From an uncultured Adlercreutzia sp. (GTDB lineage: Bacteria > Actinomycetota > Coriobacteriia > Coriobacteriales > Eggerthellaceae): a DNA stretch of 37,860 nt. Positions 1 through 7,545 of this stretch are shown here, piece after piece. Location: the NCBI GenBank assembly GCA_947426355.1, contig CANEDU010000005.1, positions 1-37,860 of the forward strand, given 5' to 3'. A model generated the notes under the pieces. The model had not been told where the DNA came from. It saw only the letters and a list, made by a program, of their open reading frames with translations, and made no database searches. Within the stretch, counting starts at the first letter, position 1, and the number at the start of each line of letters is the position of its first letter. The position numbers were made by a program, and so were the translations under genes.

Positions 1-324
1 CTCGTGGTGAAGCGGTCGGTGGCCGCAAGCGGGCGTTCCTCCTACCCCGAGGGTTCCACCTACGAGTTGTACCCCGACTGCCCCGCCGCCGTCACCTCCG
101 CCGTGCTAGAAGCGGCTCGCGTCCTGGACATTCAGTTCGGCAGCTTCGACGTCATCGAGGCCGCCGAGGGCAACTTCATCATCGACGCCAACAGCGTATC
201 GAACGTGTCGGAAGACTGTACCGAGCTGTTCGACTTCGATCTCATGGCCGCCTACGCCCAAGCGCTGGCCGCCCGCTACCGGAAGCTAAAGGCAACCCAG
301 GCCCCGCGCGATACCGAGCCCTAA
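1..324 (+). CDS. ATP-grasp family protein, C-terminal part (cut by window edge)
   Basis: Only the last ~107 codons are present; the reading frame is open to the first base, so the gene begins upstream. The visible part resembles the C-terminal half of a RimK-like ATP-grasp ligase: a helix (VLEAARVLDIQFGSFDVIE), then the strand GNFIIDANSVSNVSED, which corresponds to the family's metal-binding 'G.D....g.y.iEvN' segment, with Asp and Asn (DAN) in place of the common Glu and Asn. ATP-grasp enzymes join a carboxylate to an amine or thiol through an acylphosphate. The substrate cannot be told from this fragment. A 117-bp gap separates it from the next gene on the same strand. It could also be a carbamoyl-phosphate-type or YheC-like ATP-grasp protein. 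Confidence 0.6.
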   Translation, partial: LVVKRSVAASGRSSYPEGSTYELYPDCPAAVTSAVLEAARVLDIQFGSFDVIEAAEGNFIIDANSVSNVSEDCTELFDFDLMAAYAQALAARYRKLKATQAPRDTEP

Positions 325-441
325 ACGTCCGCCCGCCGATGCCTGGGGCTCTGCGCCGCGCCCCACGAACGGCCCCGCGCCTCCCCAGCGCCAGCGACTG
401 ACCAGCGCGCCCTCCGCCATCCACCCCATGAAAGGATCCCC

Positions 442-1125
442 ATGCTCGCCATCCCCGACGTCTACGACCTCTTCGACCAGATCGGCTGCTGCAGCTTCGC
501 CACCCTGGACGGTCACGGCGGCGTCGATTCCCGCATCGCGCACTTCTTCGCCTGCGACGAGGAGGGCCTGTACCTGCGCACCATGGACGTGAAGCCCTTC
601 TACCGCCAGCTCGTGGAAGGCGGCAAGCTGTCCGTCTGCGGCGAGAAGACCGCCGCGCCCTGCACCTGGGACGACGACAACATGCCCCACTTCCAGCCGG
701 GCTTCATGGTGCGCGTCTCTGGCGACGTGCATCTGCTCACGCCCGAGGAGGTGGCCGAGAAGGCGGCGGCGAATCCCCAGTTCAACGTTGCGGTGTACGA
801 CATCAACAAATACCCCGAGACCCGCGTGCTCGTGCTGCATTCCGCCTGGGGCGAGCTGTACGACTACGACTTCAATATGGTGCACCGCGACCACAAGATC
901 CTGCGCGAGCGCTTCGCCTGGGGCGGCGCCACCTTCGAGGTGCCGGGACTTTCCATCACCGATGACTGCATCGAATGCGGATCGTGCGCCGAAGCGTGCA
1001 CCCATAAGGCCATCGCGCCCGGCACACCTTACGCCATCCTCGGAGAGCGCTGCGACGAGTGCGGCAACTGCTACCACGTCTGCCCCGCTGACGCCGTCGT
1101 CAGCAAGGGTGCCTCGGGAAAGTAG
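442..1125 (+). CDS. PNPOx-like flavin-binding domain fused to a 2[4Fe-4S] ferredoxin
   Basis: A 227-residue protein in two parts. Residues ~1-165 look like a split-barrel pyridoxamine-phosphate-oxidase-like domain that usually binds FMN or F420 (GCCSFATLDGHGGVDSRI, then FACDEEGLYLRT). Residues ~170-220 are a bacterial ferredoxin with two complete cluster motifs: Cys176/179/182/186 and Cys204/207/210/214. The fusion suggests a small cytoplasmic redox enzyme passing electrons between a flavin and iron-sulphur clusters; its substrate is unknown. The start ATG has an AAAGGA sequence about 8 bases upstream. The MarR gene begins 7 bp after the stop, so the two are probably co-transcribed. Confidence 0.8.
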   Translation: MLAIPDVYDLFDQIGCCSFATLDGHGGVDSRIAHFFACDEEGLYLRTMDVKPFYRQLVEGGKLSVCGEKTAAPCTWDDDNMPHFQPGFMVRVSGDVHLLTPEEVAEKAAANPQFNVAVYDINKYPETRVLVLHSAWGELYDYDFNMVHRDHKILRERFAWGGATFEVPGLSITDDCIECGSCAEACTHKAIAPGTPYAILGERCDECGNCYHVCPADAVVSKGASGK

Positions 1126-1132
1126 GACCGTC

Positions 1133-1654
1133 ATGTCGAAGAACACCACCGCGCACGACACCTCTGCCGCCTCCCTTGTTCCCGCCGTTCCCCCCGGAGG
1201 CGACGTCGTCAGCCTCATGAGCCGCACCCTCGGCGCCGCCAACCGTTACCTGGTGGCGCTCATGGCCCGCGAGGGAATCGTCGGCATCGTGCCCTCCCAC
1301 GGCGACATCCTCATGCAGCTGTTCGCCCACGACGCCATGCCCATGGCCACCCTGGCCGAGGCCATCGGGAAGGACCCCTCCACGGTGACGGCCCTCGTGC
1401 GCAAGCTGGCCGACGCCGGCTACGTGGAGAAGGTGCCGAGCGCCCGCGACCGCCGCGTGTGCGAGGTGCGCCTAACCGATGCGGGCCGCGCCCTGGCGCC
1501 GGCCATGGAGCGCGTGTCCGCCGAGCTTATCGCGACGCTGACAAATGGCGTGGCGCCCGACGACCTCGCGTGCGTCTGCCGTACCATGAGGGCCATGCAC
1601 GCGAACTTGAACACCGCATCCGGCACGGCATGCGAAGCCAGTTCCGAGCAGTAG
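1133..1654 (+). CDS. MarR family transcriptional regulator
   Basis: A 173-residue protein with a winged-helix domain typical of MarR regulators: a dimerisation helix (ANRYLVALMAREGI), the recognition helix in MATLAEAIGKDPSTVTALVR, and the wing KVPSARDRRVCEVRLTDAG, which carries the conserved D-x-R motif. MarR dimers usually repress neighbouring genes and let go when a small ligand or oxidant binds. It starts 7 bp after the flavin/ferredoxin gene and is followed by an amino acid importer, so either is a plausible target. The frame is open upstream inside the previous gene; the ATG at 1133 is chosen because the MarR fold starts soon after it. Confidence 0.85.
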   Translation: MSKNTTAHDTSAASLVPAVPPGGDVVSLMSRTLGAANRYLVALMAREGIVGIVPSHGDILMQLFAHDAMPMATLAEAIGKDPSTVTALVRKLADAGYVEKVPSARDRRVCEVRLTDAGRALAPAMERVSAELIATLTNGVAPDDLACVCRTMRAMHANLNTASGTACEASSEQ

Positions 1655-1713
1655 CCCGGGCGCAAAGCCCCGTCCGAACGTTAACCCAATTCCGACTCCC
1701 AAGGAGACCACCG

Positions 1714-2598
1714 ATGAACCGTTCCCTTCCCCGCCCCTTCACGACCGCGAAAGCCGGCCTGGCTGCCGTCGCCATCGTCTGCGCCCTCGCTCTGTCCTGC
1801 GACTTGGCCGGCTGCGCGTCGAATGCCGCCGACAGCAACGGCAGCAACTCCGCCGCCGATAGCGCCGCCGGCGGCAAGACCCTGAAAGTCGCCATGGAGC
1901 TGGCCTACCCGCCCTTCGAAACCAAAGACGACGCCGGCAACCCGGAGGGCCTCGCCGTGGACTTCATCCGCGACTTCGGGGAGGCCTACGGCTACGACGT
2001 GCAGATTGAGAACACGGCCTGGGACGGCCTTATCCCCTCGCTGCAATCGGGCAAGGCCGACCTGGTCATCAGCTCCATGACCATCACCGACGAGCGGAAG
2101 CAGTCGGTGGACTTCTCCGACGCCTACGCCATGGCCCAGCTGGCCATCCTGGCGAACGCGAATTCCGGCATCGCCTCCATCGACGACTTGAACCAGCCAG
2201 GCAAGAAGGTGGCCGTGAAGACCGGCTCCACCGGCGATGTGTACGCCACGAAGAACCTGACCAACGCGGAAATCGTGCGCCTGGCCGACGAGAGCGCATG
2301 CGTGACCGAGGTGGTGCAGGGCAAAGCCGACGGCTTCCTGTACGACCAGCTGACCATCTACCGCAACCACCAGGCCAACCCCGACACCACCGAGGCCGTG
2401 TTCATCCCCTTCCAGGACGCCGAGGAGTGGGGCATCGCCGTGAAGAAGGGCAACACCGGGCTGCTCGACCAGCTGAACGAGTTCATCGCCCAGTCGAAGA
2501 CCGACGGCGAGTTCGACCGCCTGACCGAGAAGTACCTCGCCGAGGAGAAAAAGGCCTTCGACGAGTACGGCTTCAAGTGGTTCTTCGACTTCGAGTAA
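1714..2598 (+). CDS. Polar amino acid ABC transporter, substrate-binding lipoprotein
   Basis: A 294-residue family 3 solute-binding protein. Residues 14-33 are a lipoprotein signal peptide ending in the lipobox LAGC (Cys34), so the mature protein is tethered outside the membrane. The fold starts at KTLKVAMELAYPPFETKDD and contains the family hallmarks DFIRDFGEAYGYDVQI, WDGLIPSLQSGKADLVISSM, and TDERKQSVDFSDAY. It captures an amino acid (polar, cystine-like or basic; not resolved) and delivers it to the permease encoded 9 bp downstream. The start has an AAGGAG site 8 bases upstream. It is the first of three importer genes, with 59 bp separating it from the MarR gene. Confidence 0.92.
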   Translation: MNRSLPRPFTTAKAGLAAVAIVCALALSCDLAGCASNAADSNGSNSAADSAAGGKTLKVAMELAYPPFETKDDAGNPEGLAVDFIRDFGEAYGYDVQIENTAWDGLIPSLQSGKADLVISSMTITDERKQSVDFSDAYAMAQLAILANANSGIASIDDLNQPGKKVAVKTGSTGDVYATKNLTNAEIVRLADESACVTEVVQGKADGFLYDQLTIYRNHQANPDTTEAVFIPFQDAEEWGIAVKKGNTGLLDQLNEFIAQSKTDGEFDRLTEKYLAEEKKAFDEYGFKWFFDFE

Positions 2599-2607
2599 GC
2601 TAGCCCC

Positions 2608-3405
2608 ATGAATCGCACGCCCGCCATCATCCGCCCCTTCACCGCCCGCGCCGGCGCGCCCGTGCGCCCTGCGAAGGCCGCGCTGAACTACCTGGCCGTG
2701 TGCGTGGCCGTGATCGCCGTGGTGTGGGCGTCGCTGGCCGCGGCGGGCATCTCGCTGAACTTCGACTTCGTGGCCCAGTACCGCGTGCGCTTATGGGACG
2801 GCTTCTGCATGACCGTGGGCATCTCGGCGGCCTCGCTCGTGATAAGCCTGGCGCTCGGCGTGCTGGTGGCCGCCGGCCAGGGCGCGCGCTTACTGCCGCT
2901 GCGCTACCTGTGCGACCTGTACGTGAAGATCATCCGCGGCACGCCGCTCATCGTGCAGGTGTATTTCTTCTACTACATCATCGGCACGGCCTGGGGCATC
3001 GACAACCGCGTGCTGGCGGGCATCGTCATCTTGTCGCTGTTCTCGGGCGCCTATATCGCGGAAATCGTGCGCGGCAGTCTGCTGTCCATCGATGCCGGCC
3101 AGCTGGAGGCGGCCCGGGCCGTGGGCTTCACCCGCGCCCAAACCCTGCGTTACGTGGTGGCGCCTCAACTCGTGGCCCGCACGCTGCCGGCGCTCACGGG
3201 GCAGGTGGCCTCCATCATCAAGGACTCGTCGCTTCTATCGGTCATCGCCGTCATCGAGCTGACCCAGACCATCCGCGAGATCACCGCCACGAACTACAAC
3301 TTCTTCGGGGGCTTTCTACTGCTGGGCGCGCTGTACCTGGTGCTCACGCTGCCCATCATGGCCATCAGCCGCCACTTCGAGAAGAGGCTCGATTATGCGC
3401 ATTAG
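2608..3405 (+). CDS. Polar amino acid ABC transporter, permease
   Basis: A 265-residue membrane protein of the HisM/GlnP type. After one N-terminal helix (residues ~29-48) it has the standard five-helix permease core (RLWDGFCMTVGISAASLVIS, then KIIRGTPLIVQVYFFYYIIG). The cytoplasmic EAA loop that docks on the ATPase is clear: SLLSIDAGQLEAARAVGFTR. Such permeases usually form homodimers when only one permease gene is present, as here. The reading frame overlaps the ATPase gene by 11 bp, which indicates translational coupling. Confidence 0.93.
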   Translation: MNRTPAIIRPFTARAGAPVRPAKAALNYLAVCVAVIAVVWASLAAAGISLNFDFVAQYRVRLWDGFCMTVGISAASLVISLALGVLVAAGQGARLLPLRYLCDLYVKIIRGTPLIVQVYFFYYIIGTAWGIDNRVLAGIVILSLFSGAYIAEIVRGSLLSIDAGQLEAARAVGFTRAQTLRYVVAPQLVARTLPALTGQVASIIKDSSLLSVIAVIELTQTIREITATNYNFFGGFLLLGALYLVLTLPIMAISRHFEKRLDYAH

Positions 3406-4129
3406 CCTCGATCACCTGTGCAAGTCCTTCGACGGCGTGGAAGTGCTGCGCGACATCACCTTCAACGAGGAGGTGTCGGCCCTGGCCATCATCGGGCCGT
3501 CGGGCGGTGGGAAGTCCACGCTGCTGCACATCATCGGCGGCTTGGAGACGCCCACCTCGGGCACCATGGCCGTGGACGGACAGCCCATCGACTTCGACGA
3601 AGCGAGCCTGCGGGCCTACCGCACCACGCTCGGCTTCGTGTTCCAGGACAGCGGCCTGTTCCACCACATGAGCGCGCTAGAGAACGTGGCCTTGCCCCTG
3701 CACGTCGTCCACGGGGTGGGCGCCCCCGAGGCCGACGACCGCGCCCGCGAGCTGCTCGCGCGCCTCGGCCTGAAGGACGCGCTCGCCAAGCGGCCGGCCC
3801 AGCTGTCGGGCGGCCAGAAGCAGCGCGTCGCCATCGCCCGCGCCCTGGCGGCACGCCCGCGCCTGCTTCTGCTGGACGAACCCACGAGTGCCCTTGACCC
3901 CGAGTTCACCACCGAGGTGCTCGATGTGGTGCGCGACCTGGCCGAAGAGGGCACGCGCTTCATCATCGTCACCCACGAGATGGGCTTCGCGCGCCACGCC
4001 TGCGACCACGTGGCCTTCCTCTACGGCGGCCGCCTGCTGGAATACGGCCCCAGCGAGCGCATCTTCGCCCACCCCGAAACCCCCGAACTCTCCCGCTTCC
4101 TCAGCCGCCTTCTGGAATGGAGCATGTAG
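3395..4129 (+). CDS. Polar amino acid ABC transporter, ATP-binding protein
   Basis: A 244-residue GlnQ/HisP-type ATPase that drives the importer. All catalytic motifs are intact: Walker A GPSGGGKST (34-42), Q-loop Gln84, signature LSGGQ (137-141), Walker B LLLLDE (157-162), D-loop SALD, and switch His194 (THE). It overlaps the permease gene by 11 bp and ends the importer operon; the next gene is convergent, 26 bp away. I see no clear terminator hairpin in that gap. Confidence 0.94.
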   Translation: MRISLDHLCKSFDGVEVLRDITFNEEVSALAIIGPSGGGKSTLLHIIGGLETPTSGTMAVDGQPIDFDEASLRAYRTTLGFVFQDSGLFHHMSALENVALPLHVVHGVGAPEADDRARELLARLGLKDALAKRPAQLSGGQKQRVAIARALAARPRLLLLDEPTSALDPEFTTEVLDVVRDLAEEGTRFIIVTHEMGFARHACDHVAFLYGGRLLEYGPSERIFAHPETPELSRFLSRLLEWSM

Positions 4130-4155
4130 GGAGGAGCAGCCGAAACACTGCCCCT

Positions 4156-4761
4156 CTACACCCTCCAAAGGCTTTCGTCGCGCACCGCGTCCATCAGCCA
4201 CGCCCCATGCTTCGCGACGTTTCCCACCCAAGAGAGTACGCCGGCTCTCCAACGGGCAATGGCGACGAACTCAACGGTGTTGTCCAGCACCGTCACCTCG
4301 TCGCACACATCGAGAGCATGGGAGAAATTCCGCAGCGAAGCACGGTAGCGACGGCGCACCGCCGCATCATCGATATTGTGGCCTCCCGCCGCCACGCGAT
4401 GCGCGATACGGTCGATGGCCACGGCGGGGGCGTCAACACCGATGTAGTACAGCACGACCCGATAGCCTGCATCGCGGGCACGACGCATATTGCGCAGCAC
4501 CGCGTGGCCCGTCAGCGTGGTCTCCTGGTTGAAACTGCGCTTGTGCAAGAAGTGCTCTCCGATAAGGCGAACGGCCTCGCGTCCTGCGCGCAACTGATCG
4601 GCGCTCGAAGCCGGATCGCCGCCTTGGGCCACGACGATCTCGTCCGAGTTCACGCGCGGCATCGAATCCGGCATGCCCTCCTCGCGCCACAGACCCGTCC
4701 GGTAGAACGTCGATTTCCCCGCTCCGTTCACCCCCGCGAACACCGCGTAAACGGGCCGCAT
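4156..4761 (-). CDS. Zeta-toxin-like P-loop kinase
   Basis: A 201-residue P-loop protein. It has Walker A GVNGAGKST (10-18) right at the N-terminus, VNSDE (37-41) matching the zeta family's catalytic Asp region, FNQETTL (77-83) like the zeta substrate-binding segment, and the arginine-rich lid GGHNIDDAAVRRRYRASL, which is very typical of the family. Zeta toxins phosphorylate UDP-N-acetylglucosamine and so block wall synthesis; short relatives of this kind may be toxins or nucleotide-sugar/nucleoside kinases. The start ATG overlaps the stop of the upstream helix-turn-helix gene (TGATG), so translation is coupled. The frame stays open 144 bp further upstream, but that stretch is inside the partner gene and precedes the P-loop strand, so the start at 4761 is preferred. 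The partner and the palindromic operator support a toxin-antitoxin pair. Killing activity is inferred, not shown. Confidence 0.8.
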   Translation of the reverse strand: MRPVYAVFAGVNGAGKSTFYRTGLWREEGMPDSMPRVNSDEIVVAQGGDPASSADQLRAGREAVRLIGEHFLHKRSFNQETTLTGHAVLRNMRRARDAGYRVVLYYIGVDAPAVAIDRIAHRVAAGGHNIDDAAVRRRYRASLRNFSHALDVCDEVTVLDNTVEFVAIARWRAGVLSWVGNVAKHGAWLMDAVRDESLWRV

Positions 4762-5171
4762 CAGAAAACCCCCTGCTTTACCAGCTCCCGCTGCCGCTGC
4801 TGCAAGAAGAAATCGAAGGCGGCCATATAGAAGGACGCCTCCTCTTTGCTGCGAGCCGCGGCCATCAGCTCCTCGGAAGGGAGGTGGGCGAACATACATC
4901 GACACTCGTCGTAGAGCTCATGGGCGCGGTTGGCCCGTTCCGCGGAGGGCGCCCCGCCCTCTTCCTGCTGCCGAGTCACCCGGTCTTCTATATCGGTACG
5001 ACGCGGCCTGCCCGCGCGGGGAGCCTCCATCAGACGTGCCAGCACATCCTCTTCGCGCAGCACCCATTCGCGACCGTTCTTCACAGCAGAAAGCCGTCCG
5101 TCCTTAATGAGCGCTCGCACGCGCGCAGGCGTTACCCCTAACTGTCGCGCAGATTCCCCCACTGAAAGCAT
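4761..5171 (-). CDS. Helix-turn-helix protein, probable antitoxin of the zeta-like toxin
   Basis: A 136-residue protein. Residues 1-48 form an excisionase/MerR-type DNA-binding helix-turn-helix (SVGESARQLGVTPARVRALI, then GRLSAVKNGREWVLREEDV). Residues 50-75 are a charged linker. Residues 76-136 are helical with few features (ERANRAHELYDECRC, EASFYMAAFDFFLQQRQREL) and may contact the kinase. The layout (DNA-binding N-terminus, helical C-terminus, toxin gene overlapping its stop) is that of an autoregulating antitoxin. The start has an AAGGAG site and lies about 20 bp from a perfect inverted repeat. Classical epsilon antitoxins have no DNA-binding domain, so this is not the epsilon family. Confidence 0.75.
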   Translation of the reverse strand: MLSVGESARQLGVTPARVRALIKDGRLSAVKNGREWVLREEDVLARLMEAPRAGRPRRTDIEDRVTRQQEEGGAPSAERANRAHELYDECRCMFAHLPSEELMAAARSKEEASFYMAAFDFFLQQRQRELVKQGVF

Positions 5172-5190
5172 GGCCGGCTCCTTCCCTTAA

Positions 5191-5210
5191 TTATTGCGTT
5201 GACGCAATAA
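5191..5210. promoter_or_regulatory. Palindromic operator of the toxin-antitoxin pair
   Basis: A perfect inverted repeat with 9-base arms (TTATTGCGT and ACGCAATAA) and a 2-base spacer. It is strikingly AT-rich for this genome and lies between the -10 box and the start codon of the helix-turn-helix gene, over the expected transcription start. It is a natural binding site for the antitoxin or the toxin-antitoxin complex. Confidence 0.75.
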
Positions 5211-5211
5211 T

Positions 5212-5220
5212 ATCATAGCA
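5212..5220 (-). promoter_or_regulatory. Extended -10 promoter of the toxin-antitoxin pair
   Basis: On the minus strand the sequence reads TGCTATGAT, an extended -10 element (TG-n-TATGAT). No good -35 box is seen 16-18 bp upstream, which is common for extended -10 promoters. Transcription would start near 5205, inside the operator, leaving a leader of about 34 bases with a ribosome site. Confidence 0.55.
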
Positions 5221-5262
5221 GGGCGAGAAGCGCCCTTCTGTCTGCTTGCGAAAAACACGAAA

Positions 5263-5288
5263 GGGCGACCCCCTCTCAGAGGCCGCCC
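5263..5288 (-). terminator. Intrinsic terminator after pspA
   Basis: On the minus strand, a hairpin with outer stem GGGCG/CGCCC and inner CCTC/GAGG, followed by TTTCGTGTTTTT. It lies 37 bp after the pspA stop. A second small hairpin (AGGGCG/CGCCCT, 5220-5236) sits between it and the toxin-antitoxin promoter. Confidence 0.7.
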
Positions 5289-5325
5289 AGGCATTCTGTG
5301 AACATCTCGCAAAACGGTAGGCGCT

Positions 5326-6009
5326 CTACTCCAGGCCCATTTCCTTCTTGAGGCGGGCCAGGTCGTCGTCTACGGCGGCGGTGGCACCGGCCTCGGCGTA
5401 CTTCTTGGCCAAGTCCTCGGTGGGGTCGGCCGGCTTCTCGGACAGCTCGGCCACGGCGTTGGCGCGGTCGAGCATCTCGTCGGCCTTGGCCTCCATGCGA
5501 TCGAAGGCGCTGCGGGCACCCTCGGCACGGTCGCCGGCCGAGGTCATCTCGTTTACCTTGCTCTGGGTCTTCGCCATCGCAGCCTTGGCCTTGATAGTGG
5601 CCTTGCGAGCGTTCAGCTCCTCGATGTCGGAAACGAGCTTGTCGTGCATGAGCCGCATCTTGTCGGCGTTGGCCTTGGCGCCCTCATAAGCCACCACAAG
5701 CCCTTCGGCACGCCCGACCAACTCCTGCTTCTTCGCCAGGAACACGCGCGCGTCGGCCTCGTTGCCCGCCGCCAGCGCCTTGCGGGCCAGCTCCTCGTAC
5801 TTCTCCGCTTCGGCCTTGTTCTCATCCACCAGCTTCTTGCAGCGCTTCTCTTCGGCCATGACGCCGGCGGTAGCTTCGCGCACCTCAGCGAGAGACTCAG
5901 TCATCTCGCGCAGGTACTGATCGACCATCTTCTCCGGGTCTTCCGCCTTGTCGAGCAACTCATTGATGTTAGCCTTCACGATAGAGGTGAAGCGATCGAG
6001 AATACCCAT
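5326..6009 (-). CDS. pspA: PspA/IM30 family membrane-stress protein
   Basis: A 227-residue PspA/Vipp1-like protein: the N-terminal amphipathic helix (MGILDRFTSIVKANINELLD), the conserved DPEKMVDQYLREM segment, then long charged coiled coils to about residue 185, and a short C-terminal helix (LARLKKEMGLE). Members assemble into rods and rings on stressed membranes and are ESCRT-III relatives. It lies 109 bp after a TPM-domain membrane protein on the same strand. That neighbourhood fits an envelope-stress role, since TPM proteins are recurrent partners of PspA. Lia-, PspB- or PspC-type sensors are absent from the window. Confidence 0.9.
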   Translation of the reverse strand: MGILDRFTSIVKANINELLDKAEDPEKMVDQYLREMTESLAEVREATAGVMAEEKRCKKLVDENKAEAEKYEELARKALAAGNEADARVFLAKKQELVGRAEGLVVAYEGAKANADKMRLMHDKLVSDIEELNARKATIKAKAAMAKTQSKVNEMTSAGDRAEGARSAFDRMEAKADEMLDRANAVAELSEKPADPTEDLAKKYAEAGATAAVDDDLARLKKEMGLE

Positions 6010-6026
6010 GGTGGGCGCTCCCTTCT

Positions 6027-6060
6027 GGCCTTAAGGCCCAGTTCATGGCCCCGCGGGGCC
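6027..6060. repeat. Two short perfect palindromes between the TPM gene and pspA
   Basis: GGCCTTAAGGCC (6027-6038) and GGCCCCGCGGGGCC (6047-6060) lie 8 bp apart in the 109-bp gap. They could form small hairpins in a TPM-pspA transcript, altering stability or the ratio of the two products, or be regulator sites. Confidence 0.5.
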
Positions 6061-6118
6061 GGGTCAACTTCGCAGGTAGCGAAGAGGTTTCCTGCTAGGT
6101 GCCGCACAATCCGTTGCG

Positions 6119-7279
6119 CTACGAGCGCTGAATCGGATCGTCGGAAATCGGCTTCGCGGAGGTCACCGGCGGCGCGGACGAAGTATCGGCGTACTTCTTC
6201 TCCAAATCCGCGAGGCTTGAGTCCTCGAAGGTTTCCAGCGGCGTGTTCAAAATCTGCTCCATCCGCTCGGCTTCGCGCTGCTGGGCCAAGCGCCGATTAC
6301 GCACGACAACGAACACGATTACGGCAACGATGAGCACGGTACCGCATATAGCCAGCGGCACCACAGGCGACGGCGTAACTGTCATGATACGGTCAGCCGT
6401 GTCGCTGAAGGCATTCGCGAAGATTTCCTCTTCGGAGAGACTCATATCGTTGTAATCCTGGTTCAGATAGGCAATGAATATCTGGATGGCCTCGTCATCC
6501 AGCACAGAGCCCGTAAGCTGGCCAGCCCAATAAGCGGCGTTGAATCCTCCGTTCCCGTTATCGCAGAATACCAGCACAAAATGCGCCTGATCAGTAAACA
6601 GCTTGTCGTACGCTTCACGGGCAATGTCTTGCAGTTGGGCGCTCGATCTCACCGATCCGTTCGGCAAGATGTACACGTAGGGCTGAATGCCCGTTTTCTC
6701 GTAAAAATGGCGCAAGCCGCGCTCGAGCACTGCCGAGTTGTGAACCCAGTCGCCATCTTCATCGGTGTAATAGCCCGACTCGGTAACTGAGCCCGCAGGC
6801 AGCGCCGTGCGCTCCACCGTCGATGCCGGCACAGAGCTGGTCGCGCAGCCGCCTCCTCCCAAGGCAGTAAAAAGAAAGAGCACAAGAATGATAACGGCGA
6901 CAACTATGAAGACGGTGCCGCATCCGCTGTTTCCGCCCTTCCCCTGAGGGGCACCAGGCTGACCACCAGGGCCCGGCTGCTGCGGGCCGCTTGGCTGCTG
7001 CGGCATGTGCGGCGGCACCGAGCCACCGCCTCCGCCACTTCGACTCGAGCCCATCATCCCGCCGAGGAAGCCGCCCCAAAAGCTGCTGCCACCACCGTAG
7101 TAGCCGCCGCCAGGGTAACCGCCCCCAAAACGGGGGCCGCTCGAGCCACCGGCGCTTCTACCGCCACCCCGGGAACCCCCGGAGAAGCTGCCCCCGAAGC
7201 CTCCGCCGCTGCTGCCGAAGCCGCCTCCGAAGCCTCCGCCTCCGCCGAAGCTTCCGCCTCCTCCGCCCGATCGTCCCAT
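6119..7279 (-). CDS. Glycine-rich membrane protein with a TPM domain
   Basis: A 386-residue protein. Residues 1-115 are low-complexity, almost entirely Gly/Ser/Pro/Gln. A membrane helix follows at ~121-139 (CGTVFIVVAVIILVLFLFTA). Residues ~150-300 are a TPM-like domain (ALPAGSVTESGYYTDEDGDW, FYEKTGIQPYVYILP, HFVLVFCDNGNGGFN), then a second helix (~307-326) and a cytoplasmic tail. With two helices, the TPM domain would be outside and the glycine-rich region inside. The function of bacterial TPM proteins is unsettled; they recur beside envelope-stress genes, as here with pspA. The ATG at 7279 is preferred over one 18 bp upstream because AGGAAG lies just before it. Confidence 0.75.
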   Translation of the reverse strand: MGRSGGGGGSFGGGGGFGGGFGSSGGGFGGSFSGGSRGGGRSAGGSSGPRFGGGYPGGGYYGGGSSFWGGFLGGMMGSSRSGGGGGSVPPHMPQQPSGPQQPGPGGQPGAPQGKGGNSGCGTVFIVVAVIILVLFLFTALGGGGCATSSVPASTVERTALPAGSVTESGYYTDEDGDWVHNSAVLERGLRHFYEKTGIQPYVYILPNGSVRSSAQLQDIAREAYDKLFTDQAHFVLVFCDNGNGGFNAAYWAGQLTGSVLDDEAIQIFIAYLNQDYNDMSLSEEEIFANAFSDTADRIMTVTPSPVVPLAICGTVLIVAVIVFVVVRNRRLAQQREAERMEQILNTPLETFEDSSLADLEKKYADTSSAPPVTSAKPISDDPIQRS

Positions 7280-7354
7280 GGCGCTTCCTTTCACCATTTC
7301 AAAGTTTTTGCTGGGATGCGCAACTCAGCTTCCTAAAACAAACGTGCCTCGTAG

Positions 7355-7511
7355 CAAAAAGTGGCTTAGAAAACACGATTCTTTGACCTTCCCGAGGGCA
7401 AAATAGCCTCAAGCGCGCTTCTGTGGCTACGTTTTCCCAGGTCGCGAATGACCGCTATCCCACAAATGCGTGATCCCGGTCAAAGAATCGTCGTTTTCAA
7501 GCCACTTTTTG
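7355..7511. repeat. Inverted-repeat element with 33-bp arms
   Basis: The arms are 7355-7388 and 7478-7511. They pair over 33 bases with no mismatch, only one single-base bulge in each arm. The 89-base interior holds a second hairpin at 7396-7438 built on the palindrome AAGCGCGCTT. Both outer ends finish in T5 when read off the arm, so it could end transcripts from either direction. It fills most of the gap between uspA and the TPM gene. Candidates are a miniature transposable element or a bidirectional terminator; no flanking target duplication is obvious. Confidence 0.7.
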
Positions 7512-7545
7512 AAAATCCAAGCGTGTAATGCGGTGCTGCGATTGA

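Noticed and set aside
4117-4830. 237-codon plus-strand frame
   Set aside because: It is antisense to the zeta-like kinase, whose motifs are clear, and shows no domain.
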